Source: Anaerospora hongkongensis
GTDB taxonomy: Bacteria; Bacillota; Negativicutes; Sporomusales; DSM-15969
Length of the DNA: 64,000 nt
Direction: 5' to 3'
Assembly (NCBI RefSeq): GCF_004339805.1
Contig: NZ_SLUI01000009.1
Location: 62,001 to 126,000, forward strand
Shown here: positions 1-8,437 of the stretch, piece after piece
Layout: every line of letters begins with the position of its first letter
Numbering within the stretch: the stretch's first letter is position 1
Translations under genes and position numbers: made by a program
The notes under the pieces: model-generated
The model's database searches: none
The model's input: the letters and a program-made list of their open reading frames with translations, nothing else
What the model was told of the DNA's origin: nothing

Positions 1-414
1 GTTGGCAATTCTTTCAGCATGCAGATCGGCGCTAACAGCGGTCAAAGCATTTTGGTCGGCATGAACTCGATGAAAGCCACTGATATCGGCGTCCGCAACT
101 CCAAGGCTGAAGCGCTAGACGTTAGTTCTTATGACAAAGCTACTGCCGCCGTCAGCACTATTAACGATGCGATTGAATTGGTATCGGCAGAACGCTCCAA
201 ATTGGGTGCCGTTCAAAATCGTTTGGAACACACCATCAATAACCTGGGCACTTCGAGTGAAAACCTCACCGCCGCTGAATCTCGCGTTCGCGACGTAGAT
301 ATGGCGAAAGAAATGATGAACTTCCAAAAGAACAACATTCTTTCCCAAGCTGCTCAAGCTATGCTGGCACAAGCCAACCAACAGCCACAAGGCGTGCTTC
401 AGCTTCTCCGGTAA
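1..414 (+). CDS. Flagellin, C-terminal part (gene cut by the window edge)
   Basis: The open frame runs from base 1 without a start, so only the last 137 residues are present. They form the C-terminal D1/D0 region of a bacterial flagellin: a heptad-like helix with LGAVQNRLEHTINNL, then the conserved ESRVRDVDMAKEMM stretch, then the Ala/Gln-rich terminal helix ending QGVLQLLR. Flagellin polymerises into the extracellular filament after export as a FliS-bound monomer, and fliS lies at 17865. The glycan island just downstream makes a glycosylated filament likely (inference). A strong terminator follows, so the gene is probably transcribed separately from the island. Confidence 0.93.
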   Translation, partial: VGNSFSMQIGANSGQSILVGMNSMKATDIGVRNSKAEALDVSSYDKATAAVSTINDAIELVSAERSKLGAVQNRLEHTINNLGTSSENLTAAESRVRDVDMAKEMMNFQKNNILSQAAQAMLAQANQQPQGVLQLLR

Positions 415-431
415 TCCATATTTTACTACCC

Positions 432-470
432 ATAGAGGCCAGAGTGTATACTCTGGCCTCTATTTATAAA
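432..470 (+). terminator. Rho-independent terminator after flagellin
   Basis: A perfect 14-bp stem (432-445 with 450-463) closes a GTAT loop and is followed by a short T-rich tract. A GTG at 444 that could open the next reading frame lies inside this stem. That argues for the downstream ATG at 489 as the real start of the next gene. Confidence 0.85.
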
Positions 471-488
471 GAAAGGACAGTAGGCATA

Positions 489-2402
489 ATGAAGATTTCA
501 GCTTGCATGATTGCGAAAAATGAAGAAAAGGTAATTGCCCGTTGTATAGAGAGCTATCGTGCGGCAGTGGATGAAGTTATTGTCGTCGACACAGGCTCAA
601 CAGATCAAACGGTGGCAATTGCCAAAAGTCTTGGGGCGAAAGTTTTTCACTTTACCTGGATTGATGATTTTGCCGCCGCGAAAAATTATGCTATTTCTAA
701 GGCTAAAGGCGACTGGATTGTATTTTTGGATGCCGATGAGTATTTTGTGGAAGGCACAGGTGGGAAGCTGCGTACATGTTTGGAAAAACTGGACAAGGCA
801 TTTGGTGCTGTAGCCTGCAGGATGATTAATATTGATGAAGTCAACGGAAAAACTATCAGTGAAATTGTTCATGTGCGGATATTTAAAAAGGATAAACAGC
901 TTCGCTATGTCAACCCGATTCATGAAGCGCTGCATTACCGCGACAAAGACGGGAACATAAATGCTTACTTGGCTGATAAAGGGGAACTGCTCATCCATCA
1001 CACTGGCTATTCAGCGACTGTTAATCAGGTAAAAGCGCGCCGAAACCTGGAACTGTTGCTGAAACAGGTTGATGACAATATCGCGGCAAAACCGGAATAT
1101 TATTATTATATCGCGGATACTTATTTTACCTTGGACAAGTGGGATAAGGTCATTACCTACATTCGCTTGTTTATAGACACGGGTGCCAAACTGACAAATC
1201 TTAATGTACGGGTATACAATATTTTAATTGATGCGATGATGGAACTTGGGTATTCCTTGAACGAGATTATGCGGGAAGTGAATATCGCGATCACGCAATT
1301 TCCCCAGCATCCATTGTTTCATTTTTATAAAGGCAAGTTGCTATATGATGACAAATGCTATGACGCTGCGTTTACTGAACTGCGGCAAGCACTACAATTG
1401 CATGAAAACTATCAGGATATCGAAGTAAATTCTCTGGCCGTCAATCTTGGTACATTGTATAATCTTATGGCGGTTATCAGTGAATTCCGTAATGACGCTG
1501 GCACAGCAATTGAGTATTATCTGGAAACCTTGAAACTGGACAAATATGATGCAACTGCTTTTGACCGGCTGTTAAAGCAAATACGGTCGCAGCCGCTGCA
1601 GGATATAATTTCTTTTCTGAACACTTTATATGACGTTGAATATGAAGCCGATCTGGATTTTTTGGCGACCTCCTTGGTTAACCATGCCGTACCCCAGGTT
1701 CTGGCTTACTATACAAGTTTGCGAGAAAAAAAGTATCCAAAACAAGACTACGTGGTTTTACAAATGTTAGTGGCTAATGGGCATTATGATAAAGCATTTG
1801 CTGCTTTATTAGAATGCTATAGCAGGGATGGGGATGAGCGCCTGGCACTAGTGTCGGCGACAGCAGCAATGTTAAGTGGTAATGGAGCGTATATGGAGAA
1901 AGCTTCAGAACAGTTGCCGTCTGCCTATGCCAAGCTCCTTAAAGCGTATCGCGGCGATATTATATTATTTGCTGAAGAAGATAAAGCAGCTTTTCTTAAC
2001 TTGGTGCGCACTTTTATCTTCTGGGCCGGTGATGACGCAATGCAGAAGATGCTTAATCTTATTGACCAATTCCCGAACGGCATGGGCATTTCGGTTGCCA
2101 GCCTGTTTGTTCAGGAAGGGTATTATCAGGCTGGGCTGCAATATTACGATTATGCTGTGCAGCGTTCTGTGTACGCAGGCATTCAGGTGCATTCGGGGCT
2201 GTATTTTAATCAGGGATACTGTCTGCACCGCTTGAATAACCCCGTAGCCGCTACGGAGGCTTTTCTTAAGGCGTATGAGGCAGGCTACCGCGTTAACGAT
2301 ATTTATGAGTTTTTGCGTTGGAATATTGGCAAGCTAGATGCAGACAGTTTGAGAGTGCGGGTTAATGAAATATTGCAGCATAGTTCTGAGGTTGAACCAT
2401 AA
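489..2402 (+). CDS. Family 2 glycosyltransferase with C-terminal TPR-like helical repeats
   Basis: The N-terminal about 230 residues are a GT-A fold of family GT2: MKISACMIAKNEE start, VVDTGSTDQT nucleotide-binding loop and a FLDADEYF DxD motif. The following about 400 residues are helical and TPR-like (e.g. FHFYKGKLLYDDKCYDAAFTE). This architecture is common in SunS-type protein glycosyltransferases and in enzymes next to flagellin genes. The likely job is to place the first sugar on flagellin or to extend the glycan (inference). The frame is open from GTG 444, but that codon lies in the flagellin terminator. ATG 489 has an upstream AAAGGA and is preferred. Confidence 0.85.
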   Translation: MKISACMIAKNEEKVIARCIESYRAAVDEVIVVDTGSTDQTVAIAKSLGAKVFHFTWIDDFAAAKNYAISKAKGDWIVFLDADEYFVEGTGGKLRTCLEKLDKAFGAVACRMINIDEVNGKTISEIVHVRIFKKDKQLRYVNPIHEALHYRDKDGNINAYLADKGELLIHHTGYSATVNQVKARRNLELLLKQVDDNIAAKPEYYYYIADTYFTLDKWDKVITYIRLFIDTGAKLTNLNVRVYNILIDAMMELGYSLNEIMREVNIAITQFPQHPLFHFYKGKLLYDDKCYDAAFTELRQALQLHENYQDIEVNSLAVNLGTLYNLMAVISEFRNDAGTAIEYYLETLKLDKYDATAFDRLLKQIRSQPLQDIISFLNTLYDVEYEADLDFLATSLVNHAVPQVLAYYTSLREKKYPKQDYVVLQMLVANGHYDKAFAALLECYSRDGDERLALVSATAAMLSGNGAYMEKASEQLPSAYAKLLKAYRGDIILFAEEDKAAFLNLVRTFIFWAGDDAMQKMLNLIDQFPNGMGISVASLFVQEGYYQAGLQYYDYAVQRSVYAGIQVHSGLYFNQGYCLHRLNNPVAATEAFLKAYEAGYRVNDIYEFLRWNIGKLDADSLRVRVNEILQHSSEVEP

Positions 2403-2431
2403 AATTTAATTTCTAAGAGGGGAGACTAATG

Positions 2432-3208
2432 ATGAAGGTTGTTATACTCGCCGGCGGATATGGGACTCGTATTAGTGAAGAGTCCCATCTGAAACCTAAA
2501 CCGATGATTGAGATTGGGGAACGTCCCATACTATGGCATATTATGAAATTATATTCCCACTACCAGTTTAATGATTTCATCATTTGTTTAGGCTATAAAG
2601 GACATATGATTAAAGAGTACTTTGCTAATTATTTTTTGCATGGTTCGGATGTTACTTTTGATCTAGCCAACAATAGCACATCCACTCATTCCAGTACAGA
2701 GGTGGAACCCTGGAAAGTTACTCTGGCTAATACCGGTTTGGATACTTTGACCGGCGGCCGGATAAAGCGAATACAAAAATACATTGGCAACGAGACTTTT
2801 ATGCTTACTTATGGTGATGGGGTCGCTGATATTAATATAGAAGAACTTGTTGCTTTTCATAAGTCCCATGGAAAGCTTGCCACGGTAACGGCCGTTCAGC
2901 CCAGCGGCAGATACGGAGTTTTAGGGCTTAACGAGGATGCCAGCGTTTTGGAGTTTATTGAAAAACCTAAGACTTTGGATGCATGGGTAAACGGTGGTTT
3001 TTTTGTCTTAGAGCCGGAAATTTTCGAGTACCTTGAAGGTGATCAGACTTCGTTTGAAGGCCATCCCCTCACCGAACTGGCAGAGGCGGGGCAAATTATG
3101 GCTTATAACCATAGTGGCTTTTGGAAATGCATGGACACGCAGCGAGATAAAATTATCCTGGAGAGTTTATGGGCGAGCGGGCAAGCTCCCTGGAAGGTAT
3201 GGATGTAG
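2432..3208 (+). CDS. rfbF: Glucose-1-phosphate cytidylyltransferase
   Basis: Makes CDP-glucose from glucose-1-phosphate and CTP, the entry step to CDP-deoxyhexoses. The N-terminus MKVVILAGGYGTRISEE is the nucleotidyltransferase signature, and KPKPMIEIGERPILWHIMK is the RfbF-type substrate loop. The length of about 258 residues matches the family. ATG 2432 is chosen over ATG 2429 because it sits 8 nt from AGGGGAGA and gives the usual N-terminus. The gene abuts rfbG, so the two are surely co-translated. Confidence 0.93.
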   Translation: MKVVILAGGYGTRISEESHLKPKPMIEIGERPILWHIMKLYSHYQFNDFIICLGYKGHMIKEYFANYFLHGSDVTFDLANNSTSTHSSTEVEPWKVTLANTGLDTLTGGRIKRIQKYIGNETFMLTYGDGVADINIEELVAFHKSHGKLATVTAVQPSGRYGVLGLNEDASVLEFIEKPKTLDAWVNGGFFVLEPEIFEYLEGDQTSFEGHPLTELAEAGQIMAYNHSGFWKCMDTQRDKIILESLWASGQAPWKVWM

Positions 3209-4282
3209 TTGAGTTTTGAACAAGTTAAGAAAGCCTATTGCGGGCAGACGGTATTAGTAACAGGCTGCAGTGGCTTCAAAGGCTCCTGGCTGTCGGTATG
3301 GCTGAATACACTAGGCGCCAGGGTTGTCGGATATGCGCTTAAGCCGCCTACAGAGCCGGCTATGTTTCGCGCTTGCAGCTTAGATAAGCATATAATCAGT
3401 ATAGAAGCCGATATTCGCGACAATGCTGCTTTGACCGCAGTATTCAAAACCTATAAGCCTGATATCGTTTTTCACTTAGCTGCTCAACCTCTGGTGCGTT
3501 ACTCGTATTTACAGCCGAGGGAGACTTTCGAAACAAATGTAATGGGCACTGTTAATGTCTTAGAAGCTGTTAAAAATACTGGGACAGCTAAGTCTATTGT
3601 TGTTATTACAACTGATAAATGCTATGAAAACCGCGAATGGGTTTACGGCTATCGTGAAACAGATCCTCTTGGAGGCTATGATCCCTATAGTGCCAGTAAA
3701 GGCTGCGCTGAACTCGTTGTATCAGCATTTCGCAACAGTTTTCTCATGGGCAGCGGGATAGGTCTGGCTTCCGCCAGGGCTGGGAATGTAATCGGTGGCG
3801 GTGATTGGGCAATTGATCGATTATTGCCTGATTTTGTCCGGGCAGTCATAGCCGACAAGCCTATGGGGATAAGAAACCCCTTGTCTACCCGCCCTTGGCA
3901 GCATGTGCTGGAACCATTGTACGGTTATCTAGTGCTGGGAGCGCTATTGCTGATTGAGCCGGAAAGGTACAGCAGTGCCTGGAATTTCGGCCCCAGAGAT
4001 ACTGATGTGTTGTCTGTAGATGAGATTCTTAAGTTGGCAATAACGGAGTGGGGAGCGGGAAGGGTAGAAAAAGAAGCTGTTAAGCAACCGCATGAAGCTG
4101 CTTTGCTAAAACTTGATATTAGCAAGGCCGAGGCTTATTTACGATGGCATCCGGTATTTTCATGTAGTGAGGCAATAAAAAGAACTGTTGAATGGTACAA
4201 AAAATATTATGAAAAGCCTCAAAGTGATATGTTTTCCTTTACTGTTGAGCAGATTAGGGAGTACGAACGTATTCGGAGTTGA
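3209..4282 (+). CDS. rfbG: CDP-glucose 4,6-dehydratase
   Basis: An extended short-chain dehydrogenase that turns CDP-glucose into CDP-4-keto-6-deoxyglucose. Visible features are the Rossmann motif VTGCSGFKGSWLS, the family phrase GYALKPPTEPAMF, a YDPYSASKGCAE segment carrying the catalytic Tyr-X3-Lys, and the C-terminal RPWQHVLEP. The length of 357 residues is standard. The start is TTG at 3209, directly after the rfbF stop with no spacer; upstream GGAAGG can serve as ribosome site. With rfbF this fixes the activated sugar of the island as a CDP-6-deoxyhexose derivative. Confidence 0.92.
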   Translation: MSFEQVKKAYCGQTVLVTGCSGFKGSWLSVWLNTLGARVVGYALKPPTEPAMFRACSLDKHIISIEADIRDNAALTAVFKTYKPDIVFHLAAQPLVRYSYLQPRETFETNVMGTVNVLEAVKNTGTAKSIVVITTDKCYENREWVYGYRETDPLGGYDPYSASKGCAELVVSAFRNSFLMGSGIGLASARAGNVIGGGDWAIDRLLPDFVRAVIADKPMGIRNPLSTRPWQHVLEPLYGYLVLGALLLIEPERYSSAWNFGPRDTDVLSVDEILKLAITEWGAGRVEKEAVKQPHEAALLKLDISKAEAYLRWHPVFSCSEAIKRTVEWYKKYYEKPQSDMFSFTVEQIREYERIRS

Positions 4283-4288
4283 GATGGT

Positions 4289-5176
4289 ATGGATAAGGTA
4301 CTTGTAACCGGAGCTACCGGATTTATTGGCTCAAATTTAGTAAAAAGATTGATCGAAAATGATGTTGAAGTCCATATTATTACACGGGCCACTTCCCGGG
4401 TGGAGCAATCTGACATTAGCAGTCTTCCTGTTGTGATTCATCAGCATGACGGTACAACGGCAGGATTAGTAGAAATTTTTCAATTGGCACGGCCTGAAAC
4501 GGTGTTTCATCTGGCAGCTAAGTTTGCGGCCGAGCATGAGAGTCGAGATATAGCAGAACTGGTGAACAGCAATCTGCTGTTTGGTGTGCAGCTTTTGGAA
4601 GCCATGGCGGTAACGCAGGTTCCCCATTTAATAAATGCAGGCACTGCCTGGCAGCATTTTAAGCAGGAAGCCTATAATCCGGTTAATCTGTATGCAGCAA
4701 CCAAGCAGGCTTTCGAAACACTGGCTGCCTATTATGTCCGGGCCGGTTTATTAAAGATGGTTACGTTAAAACTGCTGGATACCTACGGACCTAATGATCC
4801 AAGGTCTAAATTATTTACCTTGTTTAAGCGCGTAAGCTCCGGCGGTGAGCGGTTAAAGATGTCTCCCGGCGAACAACGGTTGGGATTTGTCTATATTGAT
4901 GATGTGGTAAACGCCTTCTTAACGGCAGAACAATATATTCAAGTGTTACCGGATTATGAAATGCCATCCTATAGTATTGCTCCTGACCGCTTGTATTCTT
5001 TGCGGGAAATTGCGGCTCTGTATGAGGTGGCCAGTGGCAAACGACTAAATATTGGCTGGGGAGAACGGACATACCGCCGCCGGGAGGTCATGGAACCGTA
5101 TGTTGGCACACGGCTTCCCAACTGGGAGGCAAAGGTTGCTTTGGCAGAGGGGATAAAGAAGTGCTTGGAAATCTGA
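4289..5176 (+). CDS. NAD-dependent epimerase/dehydratase, probable CDP-4-keto-6-deoxyhexose reductase
   Basis: An extended SDR protein with the NAD motif VTGATGFIGSNLVKR and the catalytic LYAATK (Tyr-X3-Lys). Placement straight after rfbFG suggests it reduces the 4-keto sugar made by RfbG, as CDP-abequose/paratose synthases (RfbJ, RfbS) do. No gene for the 3-dehydrase RfbH is present here, so a 3,6-dideoxy sugar is not implied; a 6-deoxyhexose is more likely (inference). At 295 residues it is a normal length. The ATG at 4289 lies 4 nt after the rfbG stop with a weak ribosome site. It could instead be a 3- or 5-epimerase of the same fold. Confidence 0.75.
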   Translation: MDKVLVTGATGFIGSNLVKRLIENDVEVHIITRATSRVEQSDISSLPVVIHQHDGTTAGLVEIFQLARPETVFHLAAKFAAEHESRDIAELVNSNLLFGVQLLEAMAVTQVPHLINAGTAWQHFKQEAYNPVNLYAATKQAFETLAAYYVRAGLLKMVTLKLLDTYGPNDPRSKLFTLFKRVSSGGERLKMSPGEQRLGFVYIDDVVNAFLTAEQYIQVLPDYEMPSYSIAPDRLYSLREIAALYEVASGKRLNIGWGERTYRRREVMEPYVGTRLPNWEAKVALAEGIKKCLEI

Positions 5177-5201
5177 GGAATGAACGATAAGGGGTATTTT
5201 G

Positions 5202-6212
5202 ATGATTTGTACTTTTTCCGATACAAGTTTTGCAGATCGTATAAGAACTGTTTTGGTTAATGATGGCGAATTTAATGAATTCCCTCTTATTACATTAGGT
5301 ATTAAGAGTTATGTGGCGAATGCTGTAATTGAAACGTTCTTGCATAAAGAATCAAACCACTTGATGATAGGTAATTATTGTTCTATTGCTCATGATGTTA
5401 GTTTTTTAATTAATCTTGACCATAATTATAGATATGTTTCTACATATCCAATTGCCAATATATGCTCTTCTTGGAAACATGAGTGTTTAGAGCTGAGTAA
5501 GGGGCAAATTATTATAGGGAATGATGTATGGATAGGGCGAAGCGCTACGATATTAGATGGTGTTTGTATCGGTAATGGAGCGATTGTTGCCGCAAATTCG
5601 GTAGTTACAAAAAATGTTCCGTCATATGCAATTGTTGCTGGCAACCCTGCAAAAATTGTCAAATATAGATTCTCAGAGGAAATTATTCATAAACTTAATA
5701 CGATAAAATGGTGGTACTGGGAGAAAGAAAACATTTTGCAAAATAAGGAGTTCTTTGAAAGTAGTTCCTTGAAAGGACTTGATTTGTTGTACCATGAGTC
5801 GCTCCGATGTCAAATGAGTAAAGGTGTGAAAGATACGGAGTTTTCTAAGTTCAAATCAAAATATTTATTCATCCCTGACTTTGGAAGTTCTTACTCGATC
5901 TGGCATAAAGTTCTTACTGATTTTATTAACCGATTTACTTTGGCTGATGATGCAGCATTAGTTTTATGGGTTCCCAATATAGAAAGCTATAATAAGGAAA
6001 TTTTATATATTACGCAAATGCTTCAGTCGAATATAAATGCCCCCATTGTTTGTATAGAAGACAAAAACTCTTTTGCAAATGAAATTGAGCTATTGAGCTA
6101 TGTCGATTATTACATATCCACACGTGATATAAGGTCGTTAAAGTGCATAGATTATGCGCAGGATCTGGGGGTTAAGTATATATCGGGCATGAAATGCCCT
6201 TTATTCATATGA
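5202..6212 (+). CDS. Left-handed beta-helix acyltransferase with an extra C-terminal domain
   Basis: Residues about 35-165 show hexapeptide repeats and the CatB/xenobiotic acetyltransferase signature (IIIGNDVWIGRSATILDG, AIVAGNPAKIVKYRF). It probably O- or N-acylates a sugar using an acyl-CoA. Residues about 190-336 form a second domain that I do not recognise; it includes SSYSIWHKVLTDFINRFTLADDAALVLWVPN written here only in part as LADDAALVLWVPN. The gene is visibly richer in A+T than its neighbours, as is the next one, which suggests separate acquisition. ATG 5202 follows AAGGGG; a TTG at 5199 is also in frame. Its end overlaps the longest version of the next frame. Confidence 0.72.
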   Translation: MICTFSDTSFADRIRTVLVNDGEFNEFPLITLGIKSYVANAVIETFLHKESNHLMIGNYCSIAHDVSFLINLDHNYRYVSTYPIANICSSWKHECLELSKGQIIIGNDVWIGRSATILDGVCIGNGAIVAANSVVTKNVPSYAIVAGNPAKIVKYRFSEEIIHKLNTIKWWYWEKENILQNKEFFESSSLKGLDLLYHESLRCQMSKGVKDTEFSKFKSKYLFIPDFGSSYSIWHKVLTDFINRFTLADDAALVLWVPNIESYNKEILYITQMLQSNINAPIVCIEDKNSFANEIELLSYVDYYISTRDIRSLKCIDYAQDLGVKYISGMKCPLFI

Positions 6213-6250
6213 TAGTACTGGATGAGTGGAATTTAGGGAGGCATTATACA

Positions 6251-7771
6251 GTGAAGGACGATTGCTATGTTGAAACAATTGTCATAGATTCAGATACATT
6301 CACCCTACGGCCAAATTCTTTTAGTATATATGAAAATCGTAGAAACGCATATTTTATGTACGACAAGCCAGATGTGCCGACATGCTCCATTGTTGTGACG
6401 GGATATAACCGTCTGGATAAGACTAAATATTGCGTTGAGTGTATTTTGAAATATACGCAAGATGTGAATTACGAACTCATTCTAGTCGATAATGGCAGCA
6501 ATGATGGGACGCTAGAGTTTTTCCAGTCGGTACACTATCCAAATAAGAAGATCATTCATGTGACACAGAACCGCGGAACATTTTTACCTTTTCGATATTA
6601 TATCAATATGTTTAAAGGCAAATATCTTGTAAATATATCTAATGATATTTATGTAACCCGAAACTGGTTAACCAATCTGCTGAAGTGCTATCAATCAGAC
6701 CCGAAAATTGGTTTTGTCGAGCCAGTTTCTTCTAATGTATCCAATCTGCAGGAAGTCAATCTTGGTTTTTCTGATCTTGATGATATGCAGAAAAAAGCTG
6801 CTGCGTTTAATCAAAGTGATCCGACAAAATGGGAGGAGCGTATGCGGCTCGTCAGTGTGATTAACCTTTTTTCACGAGATGTTTTAGATAATGTTGGTAT
6901 AAACGATGCCGCTTACCTTTATGATTTTGCGGAGGATGACCTTTGCATCCGTATGCGGCGCATGGGTTATAAACTTGTACTCTGTCGCGATACGTGGATT
7001 TGTCATGACCACGATTTCCGTAATATGGAGGATAAGGATCCTGATGCATATCAGGCAAGTTTAGAAAGCGGCCGTGCCGTTTACCGCGAGAAGTATCATG
7101 GTATTGATCCATGGGATGATATAGTTAATTTAGAACTGACTCTTCTCGCTCCGCTTGATTCTGCTCATCTTCCAGAATCGGTAAAGGTCCTAGCGGTTGA
7201 TGTACGCTGCGGTTCTCCGGTCCTGGAGATACGCAACCGCTTGAAACGGCGTGGGATTGCAAAAGTTATATCATATGCTTTCACAACGGATGCGAAGTAT
7301 TTTCTTGATTTACAGACGGTGGATGCTGAAGTTGTGTGCGACAGAATTGACTTCATACAGCAGTATTATGCCAATGACATATTTGATGTTGTCGTAATCG
7401 GTGAACCCATCAATACCTATCCTATGCCGATTAGGCTTTTACAAAATCTGTACGGCTTTCTTAAGCCAGGTGGCATGTTATTGTTTAAAGTCCGCAATAC
7501 CGATAATTATCGTGCATTTTTGCGTTCTATTGGGCTGGAGGTGGCGTCTGACCCGGATCTTCCTGCGGGCACACCGTTACATGAAGTTCTTGAGTGCCTG
7601 AAGCTTTTTGGTGCAAGTGAATGTACTGTTTCTACTAACATGGAAGATATATCGGAGGCTGATCAAAAGTTCTTGTTTGATAAGCTAACGGCAGCAAACC
7701 CGAACGCCGATCAGGCAACGCTGAACCGGCTGTGTATCAGGGATTATTGCGTTAAGGCTATCCGGAGGTAG
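6251..7771 (+). CDS. GT2 glycosyltransferase fused to a methyltransferase-like domain
   Basis: The first about 290 residues are a GT2 glycosyltransferase: CSIVVTGYNRLDKTKYC, ELILVDNGSNDGT, an ISNDIYV metal-site region and EDDLCIRMRRMGYK with the acceptor-side acidic pair. From about residue 330 there is a class I methyltransferase-like fold without an obvious Gly-rich motif I: an alternating alpha/beta pattern ending in LYGFLKPGGMLLFKV. The C-terminal part may be a degenerate or sugar-binding domain (inference). The frame is open from ATG 6194, but GTG 6251 has GGGAGG 8 nt upstream and is the better start. Together with its left neighbour it forms an A+T-rich patch. Confidence 0.72.
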   Translation: MKDDCYVETIVIDSDTFTLRPNSFSIYENRRNAYFMYDKPDVPTCSIVVTGYNRLDKTKYCVECILKYTQDVNYELILVDNGSNDGTLEFFQSVHYPNKKIIHVTQNRGTFLPFRYYINMFKGKYLVNISNDIYVTRNWLTNLLKCYQSDPKIGFVEPVSSNVSNLQEVNLGFSDLDDMQKKAAAFNQSDPTKWEERMRLVSVINLFSRDVLDNVGINDAAYLYDFAEDDLCIRMRRMGYKLVLCRDTWICHDHDFRNMEDKDPDAYQASLESGRAVYREKYHGIDPWDDIVNLELTLLAPLDSAHLPESVKVLAVDVRCGSPVLEIRNRLKRRGIAKVISYAFTTDAKYFLDLQTVDAEVVCDRIDFIQQYYANDIFDVVVIGEPINTYPMPIRLLQNLYGFLKPGGMLLFKVRNTDNYRAFLRSIGLEVASDPDLPAGTPLHEVLECLKLFGASECTVSTNMEDISEADQKFLFDKLTAANPNADQATLNRLCIRDYCVKAIRR

Positions 7772-7774
7772 AGA

Positions 7775-8305
7775 GTGAACATTATAGCAACAAAAATATC
7801 AGGTGTTTATGTTGTAAAACGTGAGCCTTTTGCCGATGAACGCGGGACGTTTTCCCGTATGTTCTGCCGCCGTGAACTGGAGGCCGCAGGACTATGTGGC
7901 GATATTGCACAAATAAATCTGTCGACCAATCGAAACAAAGGCACACTCCGGGGACTGCACTCTCAATCCGGCAATGCGTCCGAAGATAAATTGGTCACAT
8001 GTGTACAAGGTGCGATATTTGATGTGTGTGTCGATGTTCGTAAAGAATCACCGACGTATGGGGAGTGGGTTGGCGAAACACTTTCGGCAGAGAATGGGGT
8101 TGGTTTGTATATTCCGAAAGGCTGTGCCCATGGGTATGTATCCTTGACTGACGATACACAAGTATTATATTTTACTACACAGTTTTATCAGCCCAATACA
8201 GAAGAAGGTTATCGGTTTGATGATCCCGCTTTTGGAATTGAGTGGCCTATCTCAGGACCATACATACTGAGCGAAAAGGACAAAGCCTGGGCCTATATTT
8301 ACTGA
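7775..8305 (+). CDS. RmlC-like dTDP-4-dehydrorhamnose 3,5-epimerase family protein
   Basis: A cupin of the RmlC family, 176 residues. Conserved parts are the catalytic-His segment GTLRGLH, EDKLVTCVQGAIFDV, RKESPTYGEW, IPKGCAHGYVSL and the tail GIEWPI. In rhamnose synthesis the enzyme epimerises C3 and C5 of a 4-keto-6-deoxy sugar. No rmlA, rmlB or rmlD is nearby, and the only nucleotide-sugar genes here are CDP-type, so it may act on CDP-4-keto-6-deoxyglucose (inference). GTG 7775 follows CGGAGG and lies 3 nt after the previous stop. Confidence 0.82.
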   Translation: MNIIATKISGVYVVKREPFADERGTFSRMFCRRELEAAGLCGDIAQINLSTNRNKGTLRGLHSQSGNASEDKLVTCVQGAIFDVCVDVRKESPTYGEWVGETLSAENGVGLYIPKGCAHGYVSLTDDTQVLYFTTQFYQPNTEEGYRFDDPAFGIEWPISGPYILSEKDKAWAYIY

Positions 8306-8317
8306 GGGAGACGAGTC

Positions 8318-8437
8318 GTGATACATGCAATCATAACTGGCGGTACAACAGGATTTACTAAGGAAACAGGCCATGTGCTTCAGGACGGTCTAAAGCAGGC
8401 AATTCGAGGTGTAGCTAGGTGGGTGAAGATGAGATGA
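8318..8437 (+). CDS. Small open frame of 39 codons, possibly a gene remnant or a coupling leader
   Basis: A GTG at 8318 with GGGAG 7 nt upstream opens a 39-residue frame beginning MIHAIITGGTTGF. Its TGA (8435-8437) overlaps the ATG (8434-8436) of the glycosyltransferase that follows, an arrangement typical of translational coupling. The N-terminus resembles the beta-alpha start of a Rossmann protein, so it may be the stub of a deleted sugar dehydrogenase that still delivers ribosomes to the next gene. I do not recognise a family. Confidence 0.35.
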   Translation: MIHAIITGGTTGFTKETGHVLQDGLKQAIRGVARWVKMR

